64,000 nucleotides of DNA from Aurantiochytrium sp. KH105 (GCA_003116975.1 BGKB01000016.1:561127-625126); one strand, 5' to 3'; numbered from the stretch's first letter, positions 20,260 through 32,000 are shown. Numbers and translations: made by a program. Notes: generated from the sequence alone by a model not told the origin.

Positions 20260-23200
20260 ATGGACGGCGCCCAAATCCTGAACTGCGTGCGCAGCGAGAT
20301 CCATAATGTGCTCTCGACGATGCGGCGCAACGGGCGATGGGCCAGCGAGGAACGCTTCATGCGGGAGATCCCAAGCGATTTCGAGAACCCAATGATCAGG
20401 TCGCTGCGCACGCTGCATGACTACCTGCAACCCTTTGAAGATATTAGCGACGTAGATGCCGTGGCATATCTACAGCCCTTCCTGGACGTTGTCGCCTTTC
20501 CGAATACGAACGGCGCCATGACGGGGCGAGCTCTCTCTAGCGTGAACAAATTTCTGCTCTACGGTGCCGTGACAAAGGAGTCCCCACGGGGACGCGAAGC
20601 CATCAATTTGGCTGTCGCCAGCGTGGTGGAGTGCAAGTTCGAAGCCACCAACTCGTACAGCGACGAAGTCGTTCTCATGCAACTTTTGGAGGTGCTTGTG
20701 AACCTTTTGCGATGTCAGGCAGGAAGCTACATTAGCGACATCAACGTGTGGAGGATGGTGGAAACCTGTTTTCGACTCAAGACCGAGTCGGGAACGAGCC
20801 AGCTCCTTCGAAGCACGGCAGCAAATAGTCTCACGCATCTCATTCTTACGCTGTTCTCGCGTTCATCAGAGCTCATTACCGTGGATGCAGTCTCCGAAAT
20901 GGAACGTCGCATGCAGAACTTTAGCGGCTCGCGTGACGATTACCTTGAGGCAATCATGACGCAAGGGCGGTCGCGACGACGCAGTGAGGCGGGCGAAGAT
21001 ATTCTCGATGAAGACGACGTGGCCACGGACGACGACGACGACAATGAGGAGGGCCAGGACGGCCCAGACTCGGGAGGTGCGACGAGCGAGCTCAACGAGG
21101 ATGGCCAATCCGCCTCGGAGGCCTGGGATGGGAGCTCTACCAGTGAGGGCGGAAAGGTTACCGTGATGCCAACAAGTGCGACGGGCGACTTTGAAGACTC
21201 GGGCGAACGGCAAGCACAACTATCGGGTCAGTTGTCTCCAATCGTTTCGACTGCACGGAACTTGACGTCTTCAGAGGGTCTGCAAGCGACGCATCAAGCG
21301 CGAGGGGTACAAGGGCATCAGCGCCAAGGACACGGGCAAAATCAGGACCCCGATGAGGTGCTCTATCGAATGCTGCAGCCAATTCGATTTGGAAACTCGT
21401 CTTCTGCAGCTCGCTCGCAAGCCCTTCAAGGTGGCGCCGATTCGTATGGGCTTCCTGTGCTGGTCAAGGTCCTGGACTTTATGGCGCAGCTCACAGACCC
21501 TTCTTTCAACTCGGAGTCTGCGCGCGTATTCGCCCTGCAGCTCATTAATATTGTGCTAGAGAGCGGAGGCGACAACCTTGCTGTATCGGCCCCGCCGATG
21601 GAGTCGTCGCCGATTATTTCAGTCTTGCAAGGGGATATGTGCAAGCACTTGCTGCAGAACTCGCAATCTTCCGACTTGTCGGTGCTGTCACTGACATTGC
21701 GTGTTATCTTCAATTTATTCAATGCAATGAAGGGCCATCTGAAAGTGCAGCTCGAGGTCTTTCTCACGAGTGTGCATTTGCGTATTGCAGAGTCGCCGTC
21801 TGCGACGTACGAACGCAAGGAGCTGGCGCTGGAGTCCTTGCTTGACTTTTGCCGTGAACCGGCGCTCATGCTGGACCTTTACACGAACTATGACTGTGAC
21901 TTTCGCTGCACAAACCTCTTCGAGACGCTGTGCAAGTGTCTTTGCCGGTGTTCAATCCCTTTGCATGTGTTGGCCAACAATGCCAGAATCGCGTCCATCA
22001 CGGGGCTCGACACCGACGAGGACATGGGGCCGGAGAACGCCGCATTGTCCGCGGAAGACTTTGCCTCGAGCCTCGATTTGATTATGGAACTCAGTGAAGA
22101 TCTCGATCCTGACGATGATAGCACTGGCATCACCGTGCTCGAGGGGGTTGCGCTCGAGGGCGTGCTGGCCGTGATTGACTCGATCGCGCGTCGCTGCGTC
22201 GATTCCCCGCCGCAAGAATCTATTGCAGCAGCTGTGGCGCAGGCCACCGCGCGTGAACGCCAGGCCTCTCCGGTCGACTGGAGCGCGTTCAGCGAGACAA
22301 ACGGTGGCGAGGAGGACTTGCAATGGCTGGCGAACGCGCGGCAACGTCGCGCCGAGATGCTTCGGGAGCGAAAACAAATGAAGCGTCGTCTGCTCTTGGC
22401 GGCGCGTCAATTCAACAAAAAGCCCAACAAAATGTACTGGCTCGAATATGCCCAGGATTTGAACGTCTTGCCGACGCCCGTGACCCCCAAGGATATCGCT
22501 GATTTCTTTCTGAAGACGCCCGGGCTCGACAAAGCAGCCGTTGGCGAGTATCTGTCAGAGGATCCAGCGTACAAACCCTTCAATCACGAGGTGATGCAAG
22601 CATACCTGGCGAGCTTTGATTTTGCGGGCGTGCGTATTGACCGTGCCCTGCGCATGTTTCTGGCGAGCTTTCGGCTTCCCGGCGAGGCACAGCGTGTGGA
22701 CCGCGTGGTGGAAGCCTTTGGCAAGCAACTTTACGCGCAAAACACGACCCCTGCGCCCGAAGGTCACGAGGATGCCGATGAGGACGCGCGGTGTATCTTT
22801 CGCTCTGCCGACGCCGCCTATATCTTTGCCTTTTCCATCATTATGCTTCATACCGACCTGCACAATCAGGGTATTACAGCCGAGAAGAAGATGAAGCTCC
22901 ATGAATTTGTGCGCAACAACCGCAACATCAACGCCGGGGAGAACCTGCCCGAGTCTCTGCTCACGAGCGTGTATGAAGCCATTCGCGACGAGGAGATGCG
23001 CATGCTTTACGACCCGCACGCGCACTCGTCGGCTCTACAGCTCGAGCAGACCGACGCCGCCACACCGTCGCGGAACTCGCTCACGGGTGTCGGCACAACG
23101 TGGGACACGGTCCTTCGGCACTCGCAGGTCGTGGACAAGGCCCTCTTTACGCCACGGGCGCTTGGCCGCCTTGGCGTTCTACGCGCGGGCGTGCACGAGC

Positions 23201-26175
23201 GCGACATGTATACGATTCTCTTTGACTCCTCGATGCAGGCCATATCGGTGATGTTTGAGATGACACGCGACGGCAAGATGGCAGCGCGCGCTCTGGAGGG
23301 GTTTCGGAACCTGGGCAAAATTGCCGTCTATTTTCGCCTTTCCGAGCACTTTAATCGCATCATGATCACCCTATGCAAGTACTTTGTGCGCTTCTTTCCG
23401 GCACTGCAAGAGGGCGCGCAGACGCAGCTGGACCTCGAGGGTTTGGAAGCCCTACGCGACGCCACGGTGTACTCGACGCAAGGAAAATCGAAACGGCAAA
23501 AACTGGCCGCATCTTTGGCCAAGGGCGAGCGATTTGCGGCGTACCCGGCGTGTCGGGCTCTGTTGACCTTTCGCGCCCTACTGTCTTTGACCAAGCAATA
23601 CGGAAGTCTCATGCGGGAGTCGTGGCGGAATTTTGTACAGACGCTCCTAGTCATGCACGAGCTCGACATGCTACCGTCTTCCTTTGTAGAAGTGGACGAC
23701 GTCGTTGACCAACATGGCAATCGTTTGCCCACCAGCGCTGCGCTTTTGGCGCAGTCTGATCCTCTGAATACCACCGAGGGCAACCCTTTGCAGCACCAGC
23801 AACAACTCCAGCAAGAAGATCATTCTTCGCAACACCAGCGTCAACAACAACAGCAGCACCAGCAAGGAGGGCGCCCCCGCGGACATCGAGCTGTTTCTGT
23901 TGAAACAGACGCTAAACGTGCGGGTGGTGCCGGAGCGAGAGCTGGGGTTGGGGCCGCCGAGGAAGAGGTGAAAGAAGCTCCCAAGCGCGGCGGCTTTTTT
24001 AGCGCGCTCACCTCCCTCATTTGGTCCGAGGATGATGGCATTGACGAACACTTTTTGGAGTGCCGAGAACTCGTGCGCGAGACGCTGACGGCGTGCCGGC
24101 TCAACACTGTCTTCTCCAAATCAAAGTCGCTCTCGCAGCCCTCGCTGCTTTTGCTGATTGATGCTCTGCTCGTTCCGCTCGAGGATGCCACGCTAAGCGC
24201 GGAGGCAGCCGTGGCGGCCGGAGTGGAAGACATTGATGACGGCACTTCGTTTGAGCAAAACAACATCCTCTGCGTAGAGCTCCTTACAGAGGTCGGGCTG
24301 GCCAACAAAGAGTCCATCGAGACTTTCTGGCCGCTCCTGCATCGTGCCTTTCGTCAAGTTCTCGTCAACGCAGGTGCCTTGCCCGAGGGGGATGACGAAG
24401 CTGCCGCAGCGTGGGACACACCAGCGCCATTGCGGCCCCGTCCAGCACGAGTTGTACGCGCGGGCAAGTGCTCTCTTTTTGTGGTTGAGCGCGTCGTCGT
24501 GAATCTTTTGCGCATTAGCGTGCAGGTTCTGGACAAACCTCAGACCATGTCACATTTGCTGTCTGCATTAAGCTGGCTGGGCGATTTCTCAGATGAACTA
24601 TGCGTTCCGTTAGCGGCGCGTATTGGCTCTGGGCTCTCGACGGTTCTTCGTTTCCATGCAGGTAATGTGAGTGCCGCGCAAGATTGGCGCATCGTTTGCC
24701 GGTTGCTCGACCGGTTTGCGCACTTTCGCGACTCCGTGGACGCGACCTGGCACATTGTCTGCACGCTCGTGCGCAGTGGCCACGTGAGCCGCATCAACAT
24801 GAATGCAATCGTTGATACAATCAGACTCTTTATTCGGGACGATGAGCGGGCTGCGCTTCCAGGTGTGGATCCTGACGCTTTGGCTCCGGGAGACCGGGCC
24901 GCCGAAGCGGTTGGGCTCATTTACGAGATTTCTCGGCAGGTATATTCTCGCGATCCGGACTTTTGCGCGTCAATCGATTCTTCGGCGCAGGTCGAGGCCG
25001 CTACCGGTCGCGGCGCTGCAAGTGCAGGATTGAATGCTGCTTCCGACGGGCTGGAGCCGCAACCGTCTGCAGAGACCGAGAACGGCCACATTGTGGCAGC
25101 AAAGGCAAAGGATGCTGGCGATTCCGGTGAGGAGGGCCTCGAGATGGACGATTTCGTAACAAGTCCAATGCACCGAATGCTCAATGGCAGCTACGTGGTG
25201 GAAGGCCCCGACGCATCGCTGCTTCCAGATCGGGACAAGTGCTGGATGTTGCTTGTGCTTCAGCTTCGATACTGGTTTGCAGACCTGAGGCCCGAGGTAG
25301 CTGCAGCAGCGACGCAAAGCCTTCAGTCTGCGCTATGGTCGCCCCCGGAGCGGATCGAGCAGCGCCGTTGGCCCGAAATCTTCAATAAGATTCTCTTTCC
25401 TCTGGTCGAAGACACGGCGAGGCAGGACGCGATTTCTGCGCCGCAGAAATCGATTCGCGCGATCAACTTGCTGATGCGCACCTTCTTACACAATGTTGGC
25501 GTACTGGGGCAGACCTCTGATTTCGGCGCACTTTGGTTGCGAACGGTGACAATTACAAGCAAGCTACTTGCAAAGGGCGGAACTGTGCGCGAAAGCACGC
25601 TCGAGAACTTGCGCAACCTCATGATGGTCATGCAGGCCGAGAATCTTTTTCAAAAGGTCTCGGAAAAGTCTGGCGAGAACACCTGGGAGGTCACTTGGTC
25701 AGTTCTTGAAGCCGAAGCGCCGGGAGTGCGTGAACTTATTGAGGAATCGCTCTCGGCAATGGCCCCGCCTGCCCAGCAGCTACCAGCAGTGCAGCCAACC
25801 TCGTCTGCATCTGTAGCCGCTCAGGTCGCGGATTCGGAAGAACGTACAAACGAGGACGCTTTTCATGAAGCAACCGGCGCTGCTGCTCAAAACGAAGAGG
25901 CGGCACATGGTAATACTGCAGAGGACGTCCAGGGCGCCCTGGAAGAAAGTCAGGGCTCGAGGCACCATAAGCAAGGGCAAGACGTTTTGCAAGATGGGGA
26001 AAACGAGGACGTGCACGCGGTCCGCAGGCAAAATCAAGAGCTGCCACAAGAACGTGCGCATCCTGGCGAGAATGTGCTGGCGCGGAGCAATTCGCAAGAT
26101 CAAGAGGGGTACAGAGGCAGGGAGGACGGAAATGTAAACGACGACCTTGATGATTTTTCTCTTCAGGTCGTGTAG
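20260..26175 (+). CDS. GBF1/GNOM-type Arf guanine-nucleotide exchange factor (Sec7 family)
   Basis: 1971 residues in one exon; ATG at 20260 in GAGGATGG context. The N-terminus (LNCVRSEIHNVLSTMRRN, then SLRTLHDYL) is the DCB region of the GBF1/Gea/GNOM class. The Sec7 domain covers ~710-915; the catalytic glutamate finger is Glu809 in FRLPGEAQRVDRVVEAF, and the second motif is FAFSIIMLHTDLHNQ. HDS regions follow (for example ALEGFRNLGKIAVYFRL). The class loads GTP on Arf1 at the cis-Golgi to recruit COPI, and the same role is expected here. Acidic low-complexity inserts lie at ~245-360 and a Gln/His-rich insert at ~1180-1215; the C-terminal ~130 residues are disordered. Length is within the family range. 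Confidence 0.95.
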   Translation: MDGAQILNCVRSEIHNVLSTMRRNGRWASEERFMREIPSDFENPMIRSLRTLHDYLQPFEDISDVDAVAYLQPFLDVVAFPNTNGAMTGRALSSVNKFLLYGAVTKESPRGREAINLAVASVVECKFEATNSYSDEVVLMQLLEVLVNLLRCQAGSYISDINVWRMVETCFRLKTESGTSQLLRSTAANSLTHLILTLFSRSSELITVDAVSEMERRMQNFSGSRDDYLEAIMTQGRSRRRSEAGEDILDEDDVATDDDDDNEEGQDGPDSGGATSELNEDGQSASEAWDGSSTSEGGKVTVMPTSATGDFEDSGERQAQLSGQLSPIVSTARNLTSSEGLQATHQARGVQGHQRQGHGQNQDPDEVLYRMLQPIRFGNSSSAARSQALQGGADSYGLPVLVKVLDFMAQLTDPSFNSESARVFALQLINIVLESGGDNLAVSAPPMESSPIISVLQGDMCKHLLQNSQSSDLSVLSLTLRVIFNLFNAMKGHLKVQLEVFLTSVHLRIAESPSATYERKELALESLLDFCREPALMLDLYTNYDCDFRCTNLFETLCKCLCRCSIPLHVLANNARIASITGLDTDEDMGPENAALSAEDFASSLDLIMELSEDLDPDDDSTGITVLEGVALEGVLAVIDSIARRCVDSPPQESIAAAVAQATARERQASPVDWSAFSETNGGEEDLQWLANARQRRAEMLRERKQMKRRLLLAARQFNKKPNKMYWLEYAQDLNVLPTPVTPKDIADFFLKTPGLDKAAVGEYLSEDPAYKPFNHEVMQAYLASFDFAGVRIDRALRMFLASFRLPGEAQRVDRVVEAFGKQLYAQNTTPAPEGHEDADEDARCIFRSADAAYIFAFSIIMLHTDLHNQGITAEKKMKLHEFVRNNRNINAGENLPESLLTSVYEAIRDEEMRMLYDPHAHSSALQLEQTDAATPSRNSLTGVGTTWDTVLRHSQVVDKALFTPRALGRLGVLRAGVHERDMYTILFDSSMQAISVMFEMTRDGKMAARALEGFRNLGKIAVYFRLSEHFNRIMITLCKYFVRFFPALQEGAQTQLDLEGLEALRDATVYSTQGKSKRQKLAASLAKGERFAAYPACRALLTFRALLSLTKQYGSLMRESWRNFVQTLLVMHELDMLPSSFVEVDDVVDQHGNRLPTSAALLAQSDPLNTTEGNPLQHQQQLQQEDHSSQHQRQQQQQHQQGGRPRGHRAVSVETDAKRAGGAGARAGVGAAEEEVKEAPKRGGFFSALTSLIWSEDDGIDEHFLECRELVRETLTACRLNTVFSKSKSLSQPSLLLLIDALLVPLEDATLSAEAAVAAGVEDIDDGTSFEQNNILCVELLTEVGLANKESIETFWPLLHRAFRQVLVNAGALPEGDDEAAAAWDTPAPLRPRPARVVRAGKCSLFVVERVVVNLLRISVQVLDKPQTMSHLLSALSWLGDFSDELCVPLAARIGSGLSTVLRFHAGNVSAAQDWRIVCRLLDRFAHFRDSVDATWHIVCTLVRSGHVSRINMNAIVDTIRLFIRDDERAALPGVDPDALAPGDRAAEAVGLIYEISRQVYSRDPDFCASIDSSAQVEAATGRGAASAGLNAASDGLEPQPSAETENGHIVAAKAKDAGDSGEEGLEMDDFVTSPMHRMLNGSYVVEGPDASLLPDRDKCWMLLVLQLRYWFADLRPEVAAAATQSLQSALWSPPERIEQRRWPEIFNKILFPLVEDTARQDAISAPQKSIRAINLLMRTFLHNVGVLGQTSDFGALWLRTVTITSKLLAKGGTVRESTLENLRNLMMVMQAENLFQKVSEKSGENTWEVTWSVLEAEAPGVRELIEESLSAMAPPAQQLPAVQPTSSASVAAQVADSEERTNEDAFHEATGAAAQNEEAAHGNTAEDVQGALEESQGSRHHKQGQDVLQDGENEDVHAVRRQNQELPQERAHPGENVLARSNSQDQEGYRGREDGNVNDDLDDFSLQVV

Positions 26176-26571
26176 GTGGTATAGGTAGCTAACTTAGACA
26201 AAGGAAAGTGGTGGATATGGAAGGAGCCCGCGCGGCCATCGTTTTTGCAGCAAGTTGTTGAAGTATTGCTTTTCAAATGCGAGAAATGGTTGGTGCTTGC
26301 GCGTTTCGTTGACTCTGTGCGCAAGTTGGCTGGAAGCATTTCTTGAGATCCGAATGTGCACTGACAGTTTCGAGATGCAGTTCTTGCTTTTCCGCCGCGG
26401 CCTCTATGAAAATTGTGGCACGGCCGAGACGCGATAGGCCTACTGCTGTAAGATCAGACGACTCTCCACATACGTCTGCGTGAAGAAGAGAGAGTAAGAG
26501 ATATGATGCGTGCAGAAGCGATATGTTTTGTGTGGTTTCGGATTTTTGTTATGTTTTTCCTAATCTATACT
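26176..26571. other. Convergent intergenic region (Arf-GEF / LSM6)
   Basis: 396 bases between two stop codons; 3' flanks only, with a T-rich stretch at 26520-26570. No gene or obvious structure seen. Confidence 0.6.
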
Positions 26572-26979
26572 TTATGATGCGGCGCTGAGGTACAAGACGT
26601 TATTTCCGCGCAAGAAGCACTCGTTGTAGTGCTGCTCCTTCTTGCCGTCAACGATTTCATCTGCTTGCTCGAGAGCGATGTTCATGAAGCCATCGAGGCA
26701 GCTAAGGATTCCGTGGTACTCGGTGCCAGAGTTGAGCTTGACCACAACGGGAAGGCCAATAACCTGTGCAAGTTCATTCAGGCCCCCAAGTGCACGCGCA
26801 CGTCCGAGCGAGCGAGTATCGTCAGCAAAGTCCGTGGTCGTCGCCGCAGCAAGAAAGACGCCAAAGATAGGCCGCGCGCAAGTGTTTCATCTCTGCGCGG
26901 CTGGCAACGAACGTACCTGCTTGATAAAGTCCGAGGGCGAGCGCTTGGCCTGCGGGGTCTCCGCGGCCGCCTCCGCCAT
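26572..26979 (-). CDS. LSM6: U6 snRNA-associated Sm-like protein LSm6
   Basis: Two exons on the minus strand: 26917-26979 and 26572-26763, with a 153-nt phase-0 intron (GTACGT donor, CACAG acceptor). The product is 84 residues, against ~80 in animals and yeast. The Sm fold is clear: Sm1 motif VVVKLNSGTEYHGILSCLDG then FMNIALEQ, and Sm2 motif FLRGNNVLYLS. LSm6 is a ring subunit of both LSm1-7 (cytoplasmic mRNA decapping) and LSm2-8 (nuclear U6 snRNA binding). The N-terminal exon is Ala-rich up to PSDFIKQ, which matches the usual SDFLKQ lead-in. It is divergently paired with the nucleotide-sugar transporter gene and probably shares its promoter. Confidence 0.95.
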
Positions 26980-27118
26980 CGTGCGGGCGAGGGGAACGGA
27001 GCGCGTCTGCGCGCTCTCGCGCCGGGACTTCTCCGCCGAGTCGCGTCCGCGATGAAGGTTTGCTGTTCCCTTCTTTCTTTCTTTCTTTCTCCTCCCTGCT
27101 CAGCTCCGTCGCTGGCGG

Positions 27119-27217
27119 CGCAAGTGACTTATGCGCCGCCGCCCAAGGGCCGCCGGCGCTATACGCCACTTGCGGGCGCCGCTTGCGCGACTTGCGCGCG
27201 GCGCATAGCCCACTTGC
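27119..27217. promoter_or_regulatory. Cluster of CAAGTGGNGTATAGC-like elements in the LSM6/transporter promoter
   Basis: Three copies of one motif lie between the divergent starts at 26979 and 27475: GCGCAAGTGACTTATGCG near 27119 (plus strand), GCAAGTGGCGTATAGCGC near 27156-27174 (minus strand) and GCAAGTGGGCTATGC at 27202-27216 (minus strand). The same motif recurs in the myosin promoter at 52693-52912. Spacing and orientation suggest a transcription-factor site; the factor is unknown. Confidence 0.55.
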
Positions 27218-27474
27218 AAACCGTCGCCGTCTCGGGCGTCTCGTCCGTCTCGAGCACGACGATCGCCGCGTCGCCGGAGACGGCGGCGCAAGCACAACCC
27301 GATCTCGCGGCCCCCGGCTGGCTGGGCGAGCGGAGCAGAGGGAGTCCGCGCAGGCCAGCGGGACGCCGCTCGCGGCCCGGCACGCGTCGGGAGAGCCTTC
27401 TCCTTGCCTTGGGAGGAGCACGCCGCGCGGGCGCTCGAAGACAGCGCGCGTCCCCGTGACCTCGCGCGGCGACG

Positions 27475-28395
27475 ATGCGCAAGGGCAAGGGCGGCGGCGG
27501 GCTGTCGACGGCCTATGCGGTCCTCGGGTACATGGCGTGCTCCGCGGGCATGCTGCTGGTGAACAAGCTGGCCGTGCACAGCATGCCGACTCCAGGATTC
27601 GTGCTCTTGTGCCAGCTGGCAGCATCGGCCGTCTTCACGTGGGGCGCCGGCCGCCTTCGATACATCGAGGTCGACCCTCTGAGCGTTGACAAGGTGCGCA
27701 AGTTCTGGATTGTCCCGGTCGCCTTTCTTATGACGGTCTTTGCGAACATTAAGATCTTGCAACATTCGAACGTTGAGACGTTTATCACATTCCGAGCATC
27801 GACGCCAATCATCATATCCGTGCTCGACTGGGCGCTCATGGGCCGGGAACTACCGTCACGCAAGTCATGGGTCTGCCTCTTTGGATTGCTTGTGGGGGCG
27901 CTCATGTATCTTTACTTTGAAAAGGGCTCGATGACGGCAACGTCTTATTTCTGGGTGGCGGCCTGGTACTGCATCTTTGTGTTTGATCAAATTTTCATCA
28001 AGCACATCACCAACACTGTGAAGATGACAACGTGGGGACGTGTCTACTACACGAATGCTCTTCCTGTCATCCCTCTTTTCTTCATCATGTACTTTACGGG
28101 CGAATTCGAGAAGCTTTCGAGCATGGAGATTTCTCTTCACTCGCAGTTTTGGCTCTTGGTGAGCTGCGCGTGTGGCGTGGCCATTTCATACTTTGCATTC
28201 CTGGCACGTGCTGCAGTCTCCGCGACCTCGTTTACTGTCCTGGGAAATACGTGCAAGGTCATCACGGTGAGCTTGAATATTCTCATTTGGGACAATCATG
28301 CCACGGCGGAAGGCATCATGTCTCTTTTCATGTGCCTGGTGTGTGCTTTCTTTTACGAGCAGGCCCCGAAACGCGCCAAGGGCCTTCCAGAGTAG
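27475..28395 (+). CDS. Nucleotide-sugar transporter (DMT/TPT superfamily, GONST/VRG4-like)
   Basis: 306 residues, no introns, ATG at 27475. About ten hydrophobic segments span the protein, as expected for the drug/metabolite transporter superfamily. Family-like stretches are LVNKLAVHSMPTPGFVLL near the N-terminus, VETFITFRASTPI in the middle and AAVSATSFTVLGNTCKVITV with LIWDNHA near the C-terminus; the last is typical of Golgi nucleotide-sugar carriers of the GONST/VRG4 group. The probable role is exchange of a nucleotide sugar such as GDP-mannose for the nucleoside monophosphate across the Golgi membrane. The substrate cannot be fixed from sequence. It is divergent from LSM6 across ~495 bp. 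Confidence 0.85.
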   Translation: MRKGKGGGGLSTAYAVLGYMACSAGMLLVNKLAVHSMPTPGFVLLCQLAASAVFTWGAGRLRYIEVDPLSVDKVRKFWIVPVAFLMTVFANIKILQHSNVETFITFRASTPIIISVLDWALMGRELPSRKSWVCLFGLLVGALMYLYFEKGSMTATSYFWVAAWYCIFVFDQIFIKHITNTVKMTTWGRVYYTNALPVIPLFFIMYFTGEFEKLSSMEISLHSQFWLLVSCACGVAISYFAFLARAAVSATSFTVLGNTCKVITVSLNILIWDNHATAEGIMSLFMCLVCAFFYEQAPKRAKGLPE

Positions 28396-29024
28396 ACTAG
28401 ACGAAGACTTTTCCCCAGAATACACTTACAGACTCATGCTACCTAGCTACCAGCCACCCAGCCAGCAGGCCAGCCAGCAAGCCAGCAAGGGGCTGGCTGT
28501 TTGTTTGCGCTAAGAGGGGGAAGAAAACTTTTCGTCTTCATACAACAGCATTTGGAGAGAAGGCCAGAATCGACTTGATGTCTCAATGTTGATTTTTTCT
28601 TTCCCTTTTGGCCTGCGGAAAGAAGATCAGCACGTGTCGCACAAGTGGACCTATCGTGGTGTGGTTTCTTGGAAAAGAATCGACAAGGAGGGTTGCCTCA
28701 ATAGCAGCAAAACGGAGACAGAGACAGATGCAGCGGCAAATGCGCTCGCGAGAGAGCGTAAGATTATGCTCAATGTACGGATTTCTCGGTCTCGTGACCA
28801 TCCTTCGGAGTTGGTTGATGCGCCAGACCTTTCCTGCTTTATCATTATTCCCCCATAAACCAAAGTAAACATAGCTAGCTAGCTAGCTAGCTGCACGAGA
28901 AACGGAAGAGAAAACTTGAGTTGTATGAAGCAAGCTAAATGATATTGGATGAAGCTAGAGGGGATGTTACGTAGAAAAAGAAATGGTGGCTGGCTGGCTG
29001 GCTGACTGGCTGACCGACTGACTA
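28396..29024. other. Convergent intergenic region with short microsatellites
   Basis: 3' flanks of the transporter and MCM4 genes. Contains CAGCCAGC-type repeats (28450-28490), a (GCTA)n run at 28872-28892 and a (GGCT)n run at 28988-29010. No gene seen. Confidence 0.6.
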
Positions 29025-32000
29025 TCACGTTTGAGGGCGGATAAGCCCTGAGCGCAGGTCCAACTGAGCCTTGCCATCGTCGACAAGACTGTGAACAGCC
29101 TTCATGACCTGTTCCTGAGTGACGGGTGTGGAGGCTTGTTCATTCATCTTGCTAGTGAGAGCAAAAGCACGAATACCTTCACCTGGGATGAGCGCGAGAA
29201 GCTCGGCACCAAGCGCCTCATTGAGAGCCCGGTCCGTTGCGCCGACGCCCGTTGTGATTGCATCCATGTCGATCGTGCCGGTGCGAGGATCGACGGCCGC
29301 AGTTTGCGTTGCGACATGCATGAGTCGGAGGGCCTCGTCGACATTGGTCTCTGTGACAACGTCGCAGAGATGCAATTTTGCGTGCGCTTCAGCGAGACGA
29401 ATGAGCGACTCGAGCTGGCGCGGGGTGGCAGAGATGGTCTTTTTGCCATTGCTGTAGGAGCCAGCTTGGCGCATCTCGACATAGCCCTGGACGAGTTTCC
29501 GCACAGCGCTATTGCTGATTTGCGGAAAGCACTTGCGTCGGCAGTATGCAATGTAGGCGCGCAAAGTGGTGCGGTCGACAAGTGCTCCGCGCGCGACGGG
29601 ATTACGGAAGTAGAGCTGGACGAGGTGACGCGCTAGGCGGCGATCCGTGCTTGGGTCTGGCTTGTCGAGAACAAGGTAGATGAGATCGAAACGGGAAAGC
29701 AGCGTGGGTGGCAGCTGGATGTTTTGCACAATGGAGAGACGCGGATTGTAGCGACTCTCGACGGGATTCGCACTGGCAAGAATGGACGTGCGCGCGTTGA
29801 GGGTTGCGATGATGCCGGCTTTTGCGATAGAGATGGTTTGTTGCTCCATACACTCGTGCAGAATAGCACGCGTTGTGTCGCTCATCTTGTCAAACTCGTC
29901 AATACAACACACGCCTCGATCGCTGAGCACGAGCGCGCCGCTCTCGAGAATGTGCTCCTTGGTGTCGGGGTCCTTGGTGATGTAGGCTGTAAGTCCAACA
30001 GCACTGCTGCCCTTTCCAGAGGTGTAGATGCCTCGAGGGGCGAGTTTGTGAACGTATCCGAGAATTTGCGACTTACTCGTACCAGGGTCTCCGCAGAGCA
30101 AGACGTTGATCTCACCGCGAGATCGCATACGATGCGAAGACCGCACCTCGCCGGCCTGCTGTGATGCCTCCTTGTTTGTGCCGCCCATGAGCTGCAGCAG
30201 AACGCCCTTTTTGATGTCATCAAGCTCCCAGATGGAGGGCGCTACGGAATGTGCAAGTTTGCTGTAGATATCGGGGTCTGCGGCCATTTCGCGAAAGACT
30301 GCCTCTTGTTCGGCCTCGTCAATGAGCGCTGTTCCATCCGCGTCGCGGGGTCCATCGTCGCCGCCATCGCTGCTTTCGTCATCGCGGTCCATGATATCGT
30401 CATTGTCCTCCTCCTCGTCGTCGTCATTGCCGTGCAGACGGCGTCGCGCGCGACTATCATCATCGTGGTCGCCCTGGCCAGCCTGGGCGCGTCGTGCGAG
30501 ACGGGCGCGGATTGTTTCGAGGTTGAGGTCACGATGTGCCAGATTGGCGCCCTTTTGAATGGGACGGAAATGCAGGACGTCGAGAAAGGTCTTGTATATT
30601 GCCTGGGTTGTACGACGCGTGGCGATCTTGCGCACAGCAGAGGCGCGAAAGATGGCCGTGACCTCGACGCGGTCGCCCGGTTTGGCGACGTCGACGAGAC
30701 CGTCGTAGGCGTACATGGAAATAGTCTGCGGCGTCTCGCCTTCGGGGATGTTCTCCGGTGCTTCCTGAAGTTTCACCATTTGCTTGTCGCTAAAGAGACA
30801 GAGATTATGGTTGAGCTGCATGACGTGAGATTTGGTGCAGTGGGGGCACTTTGTCGGTTCCTCGATGACGCCACGGTCGATGCTGGCCTCCGCCTCGGCA
30901 TTACAGAGCGTACAGCGAAACTTGGCCGTCTTCATGTCTGGGATGACCGGGGAGACGCGGACGACCATGCCGCGTAGGGCGACGATCATGTCAATGTCTT
31001 CTGGATCGAGCTGACGCATGCGGCTGAGCTTGTGCAAGTTAAAGGTTCGGACTTGGATGCGCTCGCCGGATTCGAGAGTGGGATCATCAGGGAACATGGT
31101 GATGAACTGCTGGTAGACGGCGAGATCGAGTGCCGGAATCATCTCGTTCGGGTACTGGACAAGCTTTTTGTACAGCATGAGAAACTCGAGGTCGGACGTG
31201 TACAGGTCCTCGCAGTCGATGTTGATGACGAGGTTGCGCGTTTCGTGAATCTCGGTGAGGCGGCGCCGGTAATAGGGTTCCCCGTGTGCGTCGGCGTCAG
31301 ACTTTTTAAAGGTGTCCAGGAATTTGCGGAAAGATGCAATGGCGGCTTGTACCTGGACAGTGGTGCCGAAAATGACGGCCTCCTCACCGTCTTGATCGTC
31401 GAGGTCCATTTGTGCTACCTGGGCGACCACGTGATTGGCGCGATCATCGACGGGATCATTGGCTTCGCCTTGGTCCATTCCATTGTCCTCTAGACTGTCG
31501 TTCCTACGGCGATGGCCATGCTCGTTTCCGGCGTTTCGGCGAGGTGAATGGGGCGGCGATGAAGCGCCCGAGGGTGATCCTGGCGGGGAGGGGGAAGACG
31601 TCAGACTTGCGGGCATGAGGGCACGGCGCGGCGCGACGTCTGCGAGATCGCCACGGGGAAGTGCCGGACGTCGTCCCCGCTGAGGGGAGTCGAGTGGATC
31701 AACAGGCGAGTCCGCCGGGTTTACGGAGGCCCCGTCGTTCATGACCGCATCGAGATCAAGCATCTCACGCTGCGGCGCTGGACTTGAGGGAAGATTGTCA
31801 TTCTCTTGCGTGTTTTCTTGATCCTCGGACTCGATGACGGTGTCGGTGATGCGACGTAACCTTGGAGCCGGCTGAGAGTCATTGCCCTCGACATTATGGT
31901 CATCCTCGTCCATGTCAAAATCATCGTCTTGGAGTGAGTCCGAGCTCACGAGAGTATCGGTAATGTGGCGTCGTTGCGCCTGGGCGTCTTGCGGCTCAGC

